Positions 25,095-32,244 of a DNA stretch of 64,000 nt are shown here, one piece after another. This DNA comes from Pseudomonas sp. Au-Pse12 (lineage in GTDB: Bacteria > Pseudomonadota > Gammaproteobacteria > Pseudomonadales > Pseudomonadaceae), in NCBI RefSeq assembly GCF_021341665.1, contig NZ_JAJTTH010000001.1, forward strand, positions 62,001-126,000, in the 5' to 3' direction. Position 1 is the stretch's first letter; the number at the start of each line of letters is the position of its first letter. The notes under the pieces were generated by a model that worked only from the letters and a program-made list of their open reading frames with translations, did no database searches and had not been told where the DNA came from. Both the position numbers and the translations under genes were made by a program.

Positions 25095-25841
25095 TCAGGC
25101 GGGTGGTGGGGCGAAGCGCCGGCCGGCGGAGAAACCACCGTCCACGGCGATCATCTGGCCACTGACGAAAGAGGCTTCGTCGGAGGCCAGGAACAAGGCC
25201 ACGGCCGCCACTTCTTCGGGTTGCCCGGAGCGGTTGAGCATGTGCTGGGAGGCGAAGTAGGCGTGGAACTCGGCCTGCTCGCGGACGATGCTGGTCATCG
25301 GTGTGTCGATCAGCCCCGGGCACAGGCCGTTGACGCGGATATTGGCGTAGCCGTAGTCCACCGCCATGGAGCGGGTCAGCTGGTTGATCCCGCCCTTGGA
25401 CACGTTGTAGGCGACGTTGCCGTCGCAGCCTTGCAGGCCGAAGATCGAGCCGATGTTGATGATCGAGCCGCCGCGTTGTGCCTCCATGGCCCCCAGCAGG
25501 TATTTGCTGGTGAGCATGCTGCCGGTCAGGTTGATGTCCAGTACCCGCTGCCAGTTGGCGGTGCTGGTGCGGGTCACGCTGCCCTGGTCGGCGACCCCGG
25601 CGGCATTGACCAGCACATCGACCCGCTGAAAGTGGCCGATGATTTCTTCCATCACCTGCTCGACCTGGGCTTCGTCGCGTACATCCAGGGTCATGAAGCG
25701 TCCGGGAAAGTCCGTCGGCGGGCTGCCGATGTCCAGTCCCACCACCTGCGCGCCTTCCGCGGCGAAGCGCCGGACACAGGCCAGACCGATACCGGAAGCC
25801 GCGCCCGTGACCACCGCGACCTTGTTTTGCAACCGAGCCAT
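25095..25841 (-). CDS. Short-chain dehydrogenase (FabG-like)
   Basis: The 248-residue SDR starts at ATG 25841, 7 bases after AAGAGG; an in-frame ATG 30 bases upstream has no ribosome site. It has TGAASGIGLA, an acidic residue after the second strand (GLDIG, suggesting NAD), catalytic serine in INIGSIFGL, YNVSK, and the C-terminal GQMIAVDGGFSAG. It is the first gene of the operon with the acyl-CoA ligase. It could oxidise a ring hydroxyl or a 3-hydroxyacyl-CoA. The position is not deducible. Confidence 0.82.
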   Translation of the reverse strand: MARLQNKVAVVTGAASGIGLACVRRFAAEGAQVVGLDIGSPPTDFPGRFMTLDVRDEAQVEQVMEEIIGHFQRVDVLVNAAGVADQGSVTRTSTANWQRVLDINLTGSMLTSKYLLGAMEAQRGGSIINIGSIFGLQGCDGNVAYNVSKGGINQLTRSMAVDYGYANIRVNGLCPGLIDTPMTSIVREQAEFHAYFASQHMLNRSGQPEEVAAVALFLASDEASFVSGQMIAVDGGFSAGRRFAPPPA

Positions 25842-25909
25842 GCATACACCTCTTTTCTTGTTGTGGGGCAATCGTGGCGGTCGAGTCTAATCACTGTCGC
25901 GTCCGTCGG

Positions 25910-25928
25910 GATCGTCCGTTGGGACTAA
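25910..25928 (-). promoter_or_regulatory. Steroid-regulon operator, site 9 (for SDR-ligase operon)
   Basis: Read on the minus strand the site is TTAGTCC-CAAC-GGACGATC. It ends 68 bp before the SDR start at 25841. TAGACT (25889-25884) lies exactly 20 bp further as a -10 candidate. A degenerate second core (GCGTCCGTCGGGATCG) lies just inside it, at about 25899. Confidence 0.72.
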
Positions 25929-25943
25929 TGGCGCGCGCCGCCC

Positions 25944-27035
25944 TCAATCCGGAAAACGCACCCGCACCAGCGGCGCGTCGGCGTGGCTCTGGCAGGCCAG
26001 GGTCCAGCCATCGGCCAGTTCCTGGGCGCTGAGCACGGCGTTGCTGGCCAGCCGCGTGCGGCCCTGTTCGACCCGGCACATGCAGGCACCGCAGATGCCT
26101 TCCTCACAGGAGGCCGGCACTTCCAGCCCTGCGGCGCGGCAGCTTTGCAGCAGGGTTTCGCCGGGGCGCCAGGCGAGGGTGTGGGACTGGCCGTCGAGTT
26201 CGACGGTCAGGCTCTGGCAGGGCTGCGCGGGGGCTGGGGGGCTGCTGTTCTGTACGGGGGGGCGCGGGTCGGGCGGTGACGCAAAGCGCTCGACATGGAT
26301 CGCCTGGCGCGGTTCGCCGAGGGCCAGCAAGGTGCTTTCCACGGTGTCCATGAACGGCGCCGGGCCGCAGATGAAATACTCGCCACCGCGGCGCAGGCGC
26401 AGCAGTTGGCGCACCTGGGTCGGGGTCACGAACCCCTGTACCGAGTCCAGCAGGTGCAGCACCTCCAGGCGCTGCTCGTGGGTACGGGCCAGTTGTTGCA
26501 GTGGCTCCTTGAAAATCACCGAGGCTTCGTCGCGGTTGGCGTAGACCAGGGTCACCGGCCGGTGCCCGGCGTGCAGTACCGACTGCAGAATGGAAAACAC
26601 CGGGGTGATCCCCGAGCCGCCGGCAAACAGCACCAGCGGGCGCTGCTCGTCGGCATCGGCGGCCAGGCAGAAGTGCCCGGCCGGGGGCAGCACCTCCAGC
26701 CAGTCGCCAACCTGCACCTGCTGGTTCATCCAGTTCGACACCCGGCCCCCGGCGACCCGCTTGACGGTGATCTTCGGTTGCGGGTCGCACAGCGGCGAGC
26801 TGGCCATGGAATAGCAACGGGTCAGCAACTGGCCGGCGCAGGGCACGCGAACGCTGAGGAACTGCCCCGGTTTGTAGCGAAAGCGCTCCCGTAATTCCCT
26901 GGGAACGTCGAGCACTAGAGAGCGGGCGTCGGCGGTTTCCTCGATCACCGCGGCCACCTGCAGGCGAAAGCTGCCGGTGGCCGAGGCGGCGCCGGCTGGC
27001 GCGCTGGGGTCGCAGATGGACGTGCCGGTATTCAC
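25944..27035 (-). CDS. kshB: 3-ketosteroid 9alpha-hydroxylase, ferredoxin reductase component
   Basis: The 363-residue protein appears to start with GTG at 27035, 6 bp after the stop of the preceding hydroxysteroid dehydrogenase gene; no ATG alternative exists near the N-terminus. Domain order is FAD (RCYSMASSP flavin motif), NAD (FAGGSGITPVFS and FICGPAPFMD) and a C-terminal plant-type [2Fe-2S] domain with C-x4-C-x2-C-x29-C beginning at CEEGICGACMC. This is the KshB/PaaE layout. It passes electrons from NADH to KshA. It is the third gene of the operon hsaB - hydroxysteroid dehydrogenase - kshB from operator site 10. Confidence 0.92.
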   Translation of the reverse strand: MNTGTSICDPSAPAGAASATGSFRLQVAAVIEETADARSLVLDVPRELRERFRYKPGQFLSVRVPCAGQLLTRCYSMASSPLCDPQPKITVKRVAGGRVSNWMNQQVQVGDWLEVLPPAGHFCLAADADEQRPLVLFAGGSGITPVFSILQSVLHAGHRPVTLVYANRDEASVIFKEPLQQLARTHEQRLEVLHLLDSVQGFVTPTQVRQLLRLRRGGEYFICGPAPFMDTVESTLLALGEPRQAIHVERFASPPDPRPPVQNSSPPAPAQPCQSLTVELDGQSHTLAWRPGETLLQSCRAAGLEVPASCEEGICGACMCRVEQGRTRLASNAVLSAQELADGWTLACQSHADAPLVRVRFPD

Positions 27036-27041
27036 CTTGGT

Positions 27042-27797
27042 TCAGACCCCGCTGATCAATTGCCCGTTGTCGACGCGAAGCTCCGCGCCATTGATGAAGC
27101 GCGATTCGTCGCTGGCCAGGAACAGCACCACGTTGGCCACGTCCCGAGGCGCGCACAGGCGGTTCATCGGGTCCTGGTCGAGGCTTTCCTGAGGCTGCGC
27201 CTGGCCGCCGCTCAGGGCCTGGGTCATCGGCGTGTTGATGCCGTCCGGATGCACGCTATTGCAGCGGATGCGATAGCCCTGCCGCTTGCAGTGCAAGGCC
27301 ACGGAGCGGGTCATCGCGGTGACCGCGCCCTTGGCGGCGGAGTAGGCGCAGAACAACGGCATGCCGCCCAGCGCGGCGACCGAGGACATGTTGATGATCG
27401 AGCCACCACCGCTGTCCTTCATCGCCGCGATGGCGTACTTGCAGCCCAGGAAATAGCCGTCGCTGTTCACCGTCAGCACCTGGCGCCACAGCTCCAGGGA
27501 GGTGTCCTCGATACTGCCCAGCGCCAGGATCGCCGCGTTGTTGACCAGTACATCGAGGCGGCCGAAGTGCCTGACGGTGGTTTCCACCACCCGTTGCCAG
27601 TCGTTTTCACGGGTGATGTCGTGGGGCAGGAACAGGGCGTTTTCGCCGATCTGCGCCGCTACTTGGCGGCCGGCTTCCTGGTTCAGGTCGGTCAGCACGA
27701 CCCGGGCGCCCTGGCTGGCCAGCAGCAGGGCGTCCTCGCGGCCGACGCCGCTGGCGGCACCGGTGACAATGCAGACTTTGCCTTCTACGCGTTGCAT
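27042..27797 (-). CDS. 3beta/17beta-hydroxysteroid dehydrogenase (SDR)
   Basis: The 251-residue SDR resembles the structurally known 3beta/17beta-HSD of Comamonas testosteroni over its whole length. The match is clearest at QGYRIRCNSVHPDGINTPM and at the C-terminal VLFLASDESRFINGAEL. The coenzyme loop is TGAASGVGRE, the aspartate in LTDLN points to NAD, the serine is in INMSSVAAL and the YxxxK is YSAAK. It would oxidise the 3beta- and 17beta-hydroxyl groups, supplying the 3-ketosteroid for the isomerase and KstD. It is encoded between hsaB and kshB. Confidence 0.87.
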   Translation of the reverse strand: MQRVEGKVCIVTGAASGVGREDALLLASQGARVVLTDLNQEAGRQVAAQIGENALFLPHDITRENDWQRVVETTVRHFGRLDVLVNNAAILALGSIEDTSLELWRQVLTVNSDGYFLGCKYAIAAMKDSGGGSIINMSSVAALGGMPLFCAYSAAKGAVTAMTRSVALHCKRQGYRIRCNSVHPDGINTPMTQALSGGQAQPQESLDQDPMNRLCAPRDVANVVLFLASDESRFINGAELRVDNGQLISGV

Positions 27798-27945
27798 GGT
27801 GATTCTCCTGGTGGTGCGGATCGAGCCGTTGCCTGGCCGGCCAGATGACGGGCCGCCCGGCGGCGGGCAATAGCGGCTGGCGCTCAGTCAGCGACCTTGG
27901 CGCAGCGGCTCAAGGGCCTGCGTGATTCAACGGCTGTGCTCCGGT

Positions 27946-28461
27946 TCAACCGGCGCAGGCCTGGGCCGGGGCCGGCAGGGCCGTGGTGGTGTAGCGGCCG
28001 TCGAGGTAGACCAGCGGGGTAATGCGCGGGCTGGTGTGAATGCGCACGATGCGGCCGATGAACACGGTGTGGGTGCCGTAGCTGAAGTGCCCGTCCTGAC
28101 GGCAGAGGATGGCCGACTGGGCGTCCCCCAGGTAGGGAATGCCGTCTTCGCTGGTCAGCCAGTTGCCGCTGCTGAAGCGCGCCTCGCCCTTGATCGCGCC
28201 GCTGCACAGATGGGCCAGCGCCTGTTGCTCCAGGCCGAGGATGTTCACGCAGAACCCGGCGCCGGTGGCCAGGGCAGCATGCGAGGAAGCGCTCTGGTTG
28301 ATGCAGATCAGCAGCGACGGTGGCTCGGTGCTCAGCGAGTCCACGGCGGTGGCGGCCATGGCAAAGCGTTCGGCGCCATTGCTGGTGCTGATGATCGTGA
28401 CCGACTTGGCCAGGCGGCGCATGGCCTGGAGCATGTCTGCTTGCAGATTGACGTCTTTCAT
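27946..28461 (-). CDS. hsaB: Flavin reductase component of the 3-HSA hydroxylase
   Basis: The 171-residue protein is of the flavin reductase (FMN-binding split barrel) family, with SNGAERFAMAATAVDSLSTE and the CINQSASSHA-type loop at the flavin phosphate. The tail GTHTVFIGRIVRI is a family landmark. HsaB supplies reduced flavin to HsaA, which is encoded divergently at 28699 across a shared regulatory region. This separated arrangement still allows co-induction because each side has an operator-like site. It is the first gene of the operon that continues with the hydroxysteroid dehydrogenase and kshB. Confidence 0.88.
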   Translation of the reverse strand: MKDVNLQADMLQAMRRLAKSVTIISTSNGAERFAMAATAVDSLSTEPPSLLICINQSASSHAALATGAGFCVNILGLEQQALAHLCSGAIKGEARFSSGNWLTSEDGIPYLGDAQSAILCRQDGHFSYGTHTVFIGRIVRIHTSPRITPLVYLDGRYTTTALPAPAQACAG

Positions 28462-28528
28462 CGCACAGCCCTCTTACTTAAGTGGTGCATGGAGTGCGAT
28501 GAATTCTGGCCATGGCGCCTCTGGGCAA

Positions 28529-28547
28529 CATCGTCCAAGCAGACTAG
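28529..28547 (-). promoter_or_regulatory. Steroid-regulon operator, site 10 (for hsaB operon)
   Basis: Read on the minus strand the site is CTAGTCT-GCTT-GGACGATG, one mismatch from the core. It ends 67 bp before hsaB. CAGAAT (28508-28503) lies exactly 20 bp downstream as a -10 candidate. Confidence 0.72.
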
Positions 28548-28581
28548 CCACGGCGCGGGGCAGGTCCGGCGCTCCTCGCAT

Positions 28582-28600
28582 ATGGTCCGTTTGAGGGATG
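28582..28600 (+). promoter_or_regulatory. Degenerate steroid-regulon operator, site 11 (for hsaA)
   Basis: ATGGTCC-GTTT-GAGGGATG keeps the GTCC half and the distal GATG but not the second core half. TTGAAT (28621-28626) lies exactly 20 bp downstream, and the site is 98 bp before hsaA. The spacing is the main reason to accept it. The site before 30006 shares the same GTCCGTTTG-N-GGGAT variant. Confidence 0.5.
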
Positions 28601-28698
28601 CCCAGGTGGCGGACGGTTGTTTGAATGCGCCCATGCAGGCGGTTGCCCGCCGTAGCACGCGCGCCCCGGCGGACGGGGTTCCCAAGGAGAACGACCTG

Positions 28699-29883
28699 AT
28701 GCTCAACCACGATCTGCTTCGCCAGCGTCTCTACCAACAGGCCGAGGCGTTGGTGCCGGTGCTGCGTGAACGGGCAGCCGAGGCCGAGCGGCTTGGCCGC
28801 TTGCCGGACCAGACGTTGCACGACTTCCAGCAGGCCGGGTTCTTTCGCATCCTGCAACCGGCGCGCTGGGGCGGCTACGAGCTGGAGCCCAATGATTTCT
28901 TCCGGGTGCAGATGACCCTGGCCGAAGGCTGCATGTCCTCGGCCTGGGTGCTCGGGGTGGTGGCGATCCACAACTGGCAGCTGGCGCTGTTCGATGATCG
29001 CGCGGCCCGGGACGTGTGGGGCGAGGACAGCAGCGTGCTGATTTCCTCTTCCTATATGCCGGTCGGGCGGGTGGAGCGTACCGAGGGCGGTTTCACCCTC
29101 AGTGGTCGCTGGGGGTTCTCCTCGGGCTGCAAGCACTGCGACTGGGTGTTCCTCGGCGCCCTGGTGCCGGCCCTGGAGCCCGGCGGCGCGCCGGACTACC
29201 GGACCTTCCTGCTGCCGCGCGCGGATTACCAGATCCTCGACAACTGGCAGGTCATGGGCCTTGCGGCCACCGGCTCCCACGACATCCTGGTGGAGAACGC
29301 CTTTGTTCCCGAGTACCGCACCCACCGCGCCCTCGACGGCTTCATGCAGGACAGCCCGGGCAACGCGGTCAATCAGGCGCCGCTGTTTCGCTTGCCGTTC
29401 GGGCAGATCTTCGTGCGCGCGGTGTCGTCCTCGGCGATCGGTGCCCTGCAGGGCGCGGTGGATCAGTTCATTGCCCATAACCGCGCCCGGGTCGGGGTCA
29501 ATGACGGGCGCAAGATGGTCCAGGACCCGGCGGCCCAGAGCGCCCTGGCCAACGCCATGGTGTGTGTCGACGAATGCCGCACGGTGCTGCTGAACAACTT
29601 CGAGCTGATGCTGCAACGGGCCCGCGAGGGCACGCCGCTGGGCATGCCCGAGCGGGTGAAGATGCGTTACGACTCGTCGCTGGTGGCGCAAAAGTGCGCC
29701 ACGGCGGTGACCGACCTGATGTTCAACAGCGGCGCCTCGACGATCTTTCGCGGGCACCTGATCAACCGGGCCTTTCGCGACATTCACACCGGCCGCGCCC
29801 ACGTCGCCAACCATCCGGCGAAATACGCCTGGAACCTGGGCGGCGTCGCCATGGGCCAGGACAGCAGCGACTTCTTTCTCTGA
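28699..29883 (+). CDS. hsaA: 3-hydroxy-9,10-secoandrostatrienedione 4-hydroxylase, oxygenase component
   Basis: The 394-residue protein starts at ATG 28699 after AAGGAG. It is a flavin-dependent monooxygenase with the acyl-CoA dehydrogenase fold (HsaA/TesA2, HpaH-like): an N-terminal helical domain, FTLSGRWGFSSGCKHCDWVF in the beta domain, and a C-terminal helical domain ending in GRAHVANHPAKYAWNLGG. It hydroxylates the phenolic A ring of 3-HSA to the catechol that HsaC cleaves. Reduced flavin comes from HsaB, encoded divergently. It differs from true dehydrogenases by lacking their catalytic glutamate context. Confidence 0.9.
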   Translation: MLNHDLLRQRLYQQAEALVPVLRERAAEAERLGRLPDQTLHDFQQAGFFRILQPARWGGYELEPNDFFRVQMTLAEGCMSSAWVLGVVAIHNWQLALFDDRAARDVWGEDSSVLISSSYMPVGRVERTEGGFTLSGRWGFSSGCKHCDWVFLGALVPALEPGGAPDYRTFLLPRADYQILDNWQVMGLAATGSHDILVENAFVPEYRTHRALDGFMQDSPGNAVNQAPLFRLPFGQIFVRAVSSSAIGALQGAVDQFIAHNRARVGVNDGRKMVQDPAAQSALANAMVCVDECRTVLLNNFELMLQRAREGTPLGMPERVKMRYDSSLVAQKCATAVTDLMFNSGASTIFRGHLINRAFRDIHTGRAHVANHPAKYAWNLGGVAMGQDSSDFFL

Positions 29884-29902
29884 GTGGCAAACGACGACAG
29901 CC

Positions 29903-29921
29903 CTAGTCCGTTTGCGGGATT
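29903..29921 (+). promoter_or_regulatory. Degenerate steroid-regulon operator, site 8 (for the LLM monooxygenase)
   Basis: CTAGTCC-GTTT-GCGGGATT keeps a perfect distal half but a poor proximal half. It lies 84 bp before the luciferase-like monooxygenase gene. No good -10 hexamer lies 20 bp downstream, so this gene may instead be mainly read through from hsaA. Confidence 0.45.
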
Positions 29922-30005
29922 CCCCAGGCCCGGCTTTGCCCGAGCATGCAGGCCAAGGCGCGAAGGGTGCGCCGAGCCTGCCTTTTACGACCACAAGGAT
30001 CGAGC

Positions 30006-31127
30006 ATGAAATTTTCGCTGATTTATGAAGCCCAGACCCTGGATGCCAGTCGCGCCGGCGACCGGCAGATTTTTGCTGACACCGTCGAACAGGCGGTGCT
30101 TGCCGATCAGTTGGGGTTCGACACCTTCTGGTGTGTCGAGCACACGGCGCTGACGAACTATTCGCACATGTCGGCCCCGGAAACCGTGCTGGCCTTCGTC
30201 GCCGGCAAGACCGAGCGCATTGGCATCGGCCACGGCGTGGTCTGCCTGCCGCCGGCGATGAACCACCCGGTCAAGGTCGCCGAGCGCATCGCTACCCTCG
30301 ACTTGCTGTCCAAGGGCCGGGTGCATTTTGGCGTGGGCAAGGGCGGCACCCAGCAAGAGGCCGGGACCTTCGGCTACGACCTGGCGACCCTGCAACCGCA
30401 GATCGACGAGGCCATGTACCTGATTCCGAAAATCTTCGTCCAGGACGAAATCGAGCACCACGGCGATTTTGTGCAGATCCCCAAGCGGCCGATCCACCCC
30501 AAGCCGTACCAGGACCCGCACCCACCGATGTACCTGGCCTGCACCAACACCGAGTCGCTGAAGAACGCCGGTGGCCGTGGCATGGGCGCCCTGGTGCTGG
30601 GCTTTGGCGGCCCCGAGGAAATCGCCAAGAAGGTCGAGGTCTATCACCAGGCCTGGGACCACCGCGACCCGCGCCAGCAAGTGGGCTTCCGGCCCAACCG
30701 GCACATCGCCGCGCTGTGCCCGGCGATTGTCCTCGATGACAACCTGGAGGCGCGGCGTATCGGCATTCGCGGCCAGCGCTATTTCATGGAATCGCTGGGC
30801 TACTGGTACGGCGGCGGCGAGCGTCCGGACCCGGCCAAGTGGCAGGACGATACCTACGTCGATGGCAGTGGCCAGAGCGTGATCAAGTCGCGCTTTGCCT
30901 CGGAGGAAGTCACCGTCGACTTTGCCGATCCGGCCATGTCGATGATGAACCCCAACCACGCCTACGGTTCCGTGGAGGACTGCATCGGCTATGTGCAGCG
31001 CCTGGTGGACGCTGGCGCCGACGAGATCCTGTTCATCTGCCAGATGGGCACCGTGCCGCAATGGGCGCAGTTGGAGACCCTGCGCAACATTGGCCAGAAG
31101 GTTATTCCGCATTTTCGCAAGGCTTGA
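30006..31127 (+). CDS. Luciferase-like flavin monooxygenase of unknown substrate
   Basis: The 373-residue protein starts at ATG 30006. It has the LLM (bacterial luciferase, F420/FMN TIM-barrel) layout: KFSLIYEAQ, AVLADQLGFDTFWCVEHTAL, the GVGKGGTQQEAGTFGYD loop and a C-terminal helix after QMGTVPQW. Members act as FMNH2-dependent monooxygenases or Baeyer-Villiger enzymes using a separate reductase. It stands between hsaA and hsaC with a terminator after it and a degenerate operator before it, so it is part of the steroid regulon. I know of no counterpart in the mycobacterial cholesterol clusters. HsaB could supply its flavin. The reaction is unknown. Confidence 0.8.
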   Translation: MKFSLIYEAQTLDASRAGDRQIFADTVEQAVLADQLGFDTFWCVEHTALTNYSHMSAPETVLAFVAGKTERIGIGHGVVCLPPAMNHPVKVAERIATLDLLSKGRVHFGVGKGGTQQEAGTFGYDLATLQPQIDEAMYLIPKIFVQDEIEHHGDFVQIPKRPIHPKPYQDPHPPMYLACTNTESLKNAGGRGMGALVLGFGGPEEIAKKVEVYHQAWDHRDPRQQVGFRPNRHIAALCPAIVLDDNLEARRIGIRGQRYFMESLGYWYGGGERPDPAKWQDDTYVDGSGQSVIKSRFASEEVTVDFADPAMSMMNPNHAYGSVEDCIGYVQRLVDAGADEILFICQMGTVPQWAQLETLRNIGQKVIPHFRKA

Positions 31128-31151
31128 TTTTTAGCGCTGCCTGCCTCGGTC

Positions 31152-31187
31152 AAAGCCGCTTTCCCGAAAGGGCAAAGCGGCTTTTTT
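31152..31187 (+). terminator. Rho-independent terminator after the LLM gene
   Basis: AAAGCCGCTTT-CCCGAAAGGGC-AAAGCGGCTTT makes an 11-bp perfect stem with an inner CCC/GGG extension, followed by a run of six T. It lies 25 bp after the stop at 31127 and insulates the hsaC operon. Confidence 0.9.
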
Positions 31188-31234
31188 ACTTGTTGCGCCG
31201 GGGCCTTTCCGGCCGCCGCTGGCACACCGATGCG

Positions 31235-31253
31235 CTAGTCCCATTGGACGATG
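31235..31253 (+). promoter_or_regulatory. Steroid-regulon operator, site 12 (for the hsaC-ipd operon)
   Basis: CTAGTCC-CATT-GGACGATG matches the kstD site exactly. TTTAAT (31274-31279) lies exactly 20 bp downstream. This one promoter is predicted to drive ten genes to 40978. Confidence 0.8.
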
Positions 31254-31293
31254 CCGGGGCCACCGCGAGGCGATTTAATCCTGTTGCACAAGG

Positions 31294-31309
31294 CCTCCTT
31301 GCAAGGAGG
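31294..31309. repeat. Perfect 16-bp palindrome in the hsaC leader
   Basis: CCTCCTTGCAAGGAGG starts about 8 bases after the predicted transcription start and 30 bases before the hsaC ATG. The mRNA could fold a hairpin whose right arm is a decoy ribosome site (AAGGAGG). The true ribosome site (GAGGAG) lies further down. Confidence 0.5.
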
Positions 31310-31338
31310 GCGGGTTGAGCTGAACGAGGAGTGCTGGC

Positions 31339-32244
31339 ATGGATATTCGCGGGTTGGGCTACGTGACCTTGCGGTCGCGGGACCTGGGGCAGTGGCGCCA
31401 TTACGCCAGCCAGGTGCTGGGGATGATGGTGGTGCCGGACGCTGACGAGCAGCGGCTGTACCTGAAGATGGACGAGCGGCCCTACCGGATTCTGGTCGAG
31501 CACAGCACCGAGGACGGTTTCGGTGCCTGCGGTTGGGAAGTGCCCGGCCAGGACGCCTTCGAACAGGCCCTGGCGCAGTTGCAACGGCACGGGGTCACGG
31601 CGCGCCTTGGCAGCGCGGCGCAAGCCGAGGAACGCCAGGTCCAGGCGCTGGCGCACTTTCTCGACCCCGACGGCAACCGCCACGAGGTGTTCTGGGGGCC
31701 GCGCCAGGATTTCGCCCGGTTCGTCTCGCCGGTGGGCCTCAAGGGCTTTGTCACCGGCGACCTGGGCATGGGCCATGTGGTGCTGCCGGCGCCGAGCTTC
31801 GAGCGCTGTCGCGAGTTCTATGAGCACGTCATGGGCTTTGGCCTGTCCGACCTGATGCAGGTGCGCTTTGGCAGCGACCCGGCCGAGCCGCAGAAGGCCC
31901 TGCACTTCCTTCACTGCAACAACGCCCGCCACCATTCCCTGGCGATCTTCGAGTGCCCCATGCCCCATGGCTGCGTGCACCTGATGGTCGAGGTCCAGGG
32001 CCTGGACGAAGTCGGCCGCGCCCTGGACCGGGCTCACGCCCACGGCGTGAAGCTTTCCGCGACCCTGGGCCAGCACACCAACGACCAGATGATTTCCTTC
32101 TACATCAAGACGCCCTCGGGCTTCGACCTGGAATACGGCTGCGATGGCCTGGTGGTGGACTGGCAGCAACACACGCCCTTTGAAAGCACGGTGGTCAGCC
32201 ACTGGGGCCATGACTTCAGCATTGGCCGGGAGCACGCGCAATGA
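31339..32244 (+). CDS. hsaC: Extradiol dioxygenase cleaving the steroid catechol (3,4-DHSA dioxygenase)
   Basis: The 301-residue type I extradiol dioxygenase starts at ATG 31339 after GAGGAG. It has two vicinal-oxygen-chelate modules. The iron ligands are His146 (GMGHVVL), His214 (CVHLMVEV) and Glu265 (FDLEYGCDG); the second-sphere His near HHSLAIFE and the Tyr before the last helix are also present. HsaC (TesB) opens ring A of 3,4-DHSA by meta cleavage, giving the substrate of HsaD. It is the first of ten genes, joined by ATGA to ipdA, so A-ring cleavage and C/D-ring degradation are co-transcribed. Confidence 0.92.
   Translation: MDIRGLGYVTLRSRDLGQWRHYASQVLGMMVVPDADEQRLYLKMDERPYRILVEHSTEDGFGACGWEVPGQDAFEQALAQLQRHGVTARLGSAAQAEERQVQALAHFLDPDGNRHEVFWGPRQDFARFVSPVGLKGFVTGDLGMGHVVLPAPSFERCREFYEHVMGFGLSDLMQVRFGSDPAEPQKALHFLHCNNARHHSLAIFECPMPHGCVHLMVEVQGLDEVGRALDRAHAHGVKLSATLGQHTNDQMISFYIKTPSGFDLEYGCDGLVVDWQQHTPFESTVVSHWGHDFSIGREHAQ

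Noticed and set aside
25890..25909. A second operator copy next to site 9
   Set aside because: GCGTCC-GTCG-GGATCG keeps only part of the core and overlaps the spacing to the -10 candidate, so it may be a partial duplication.
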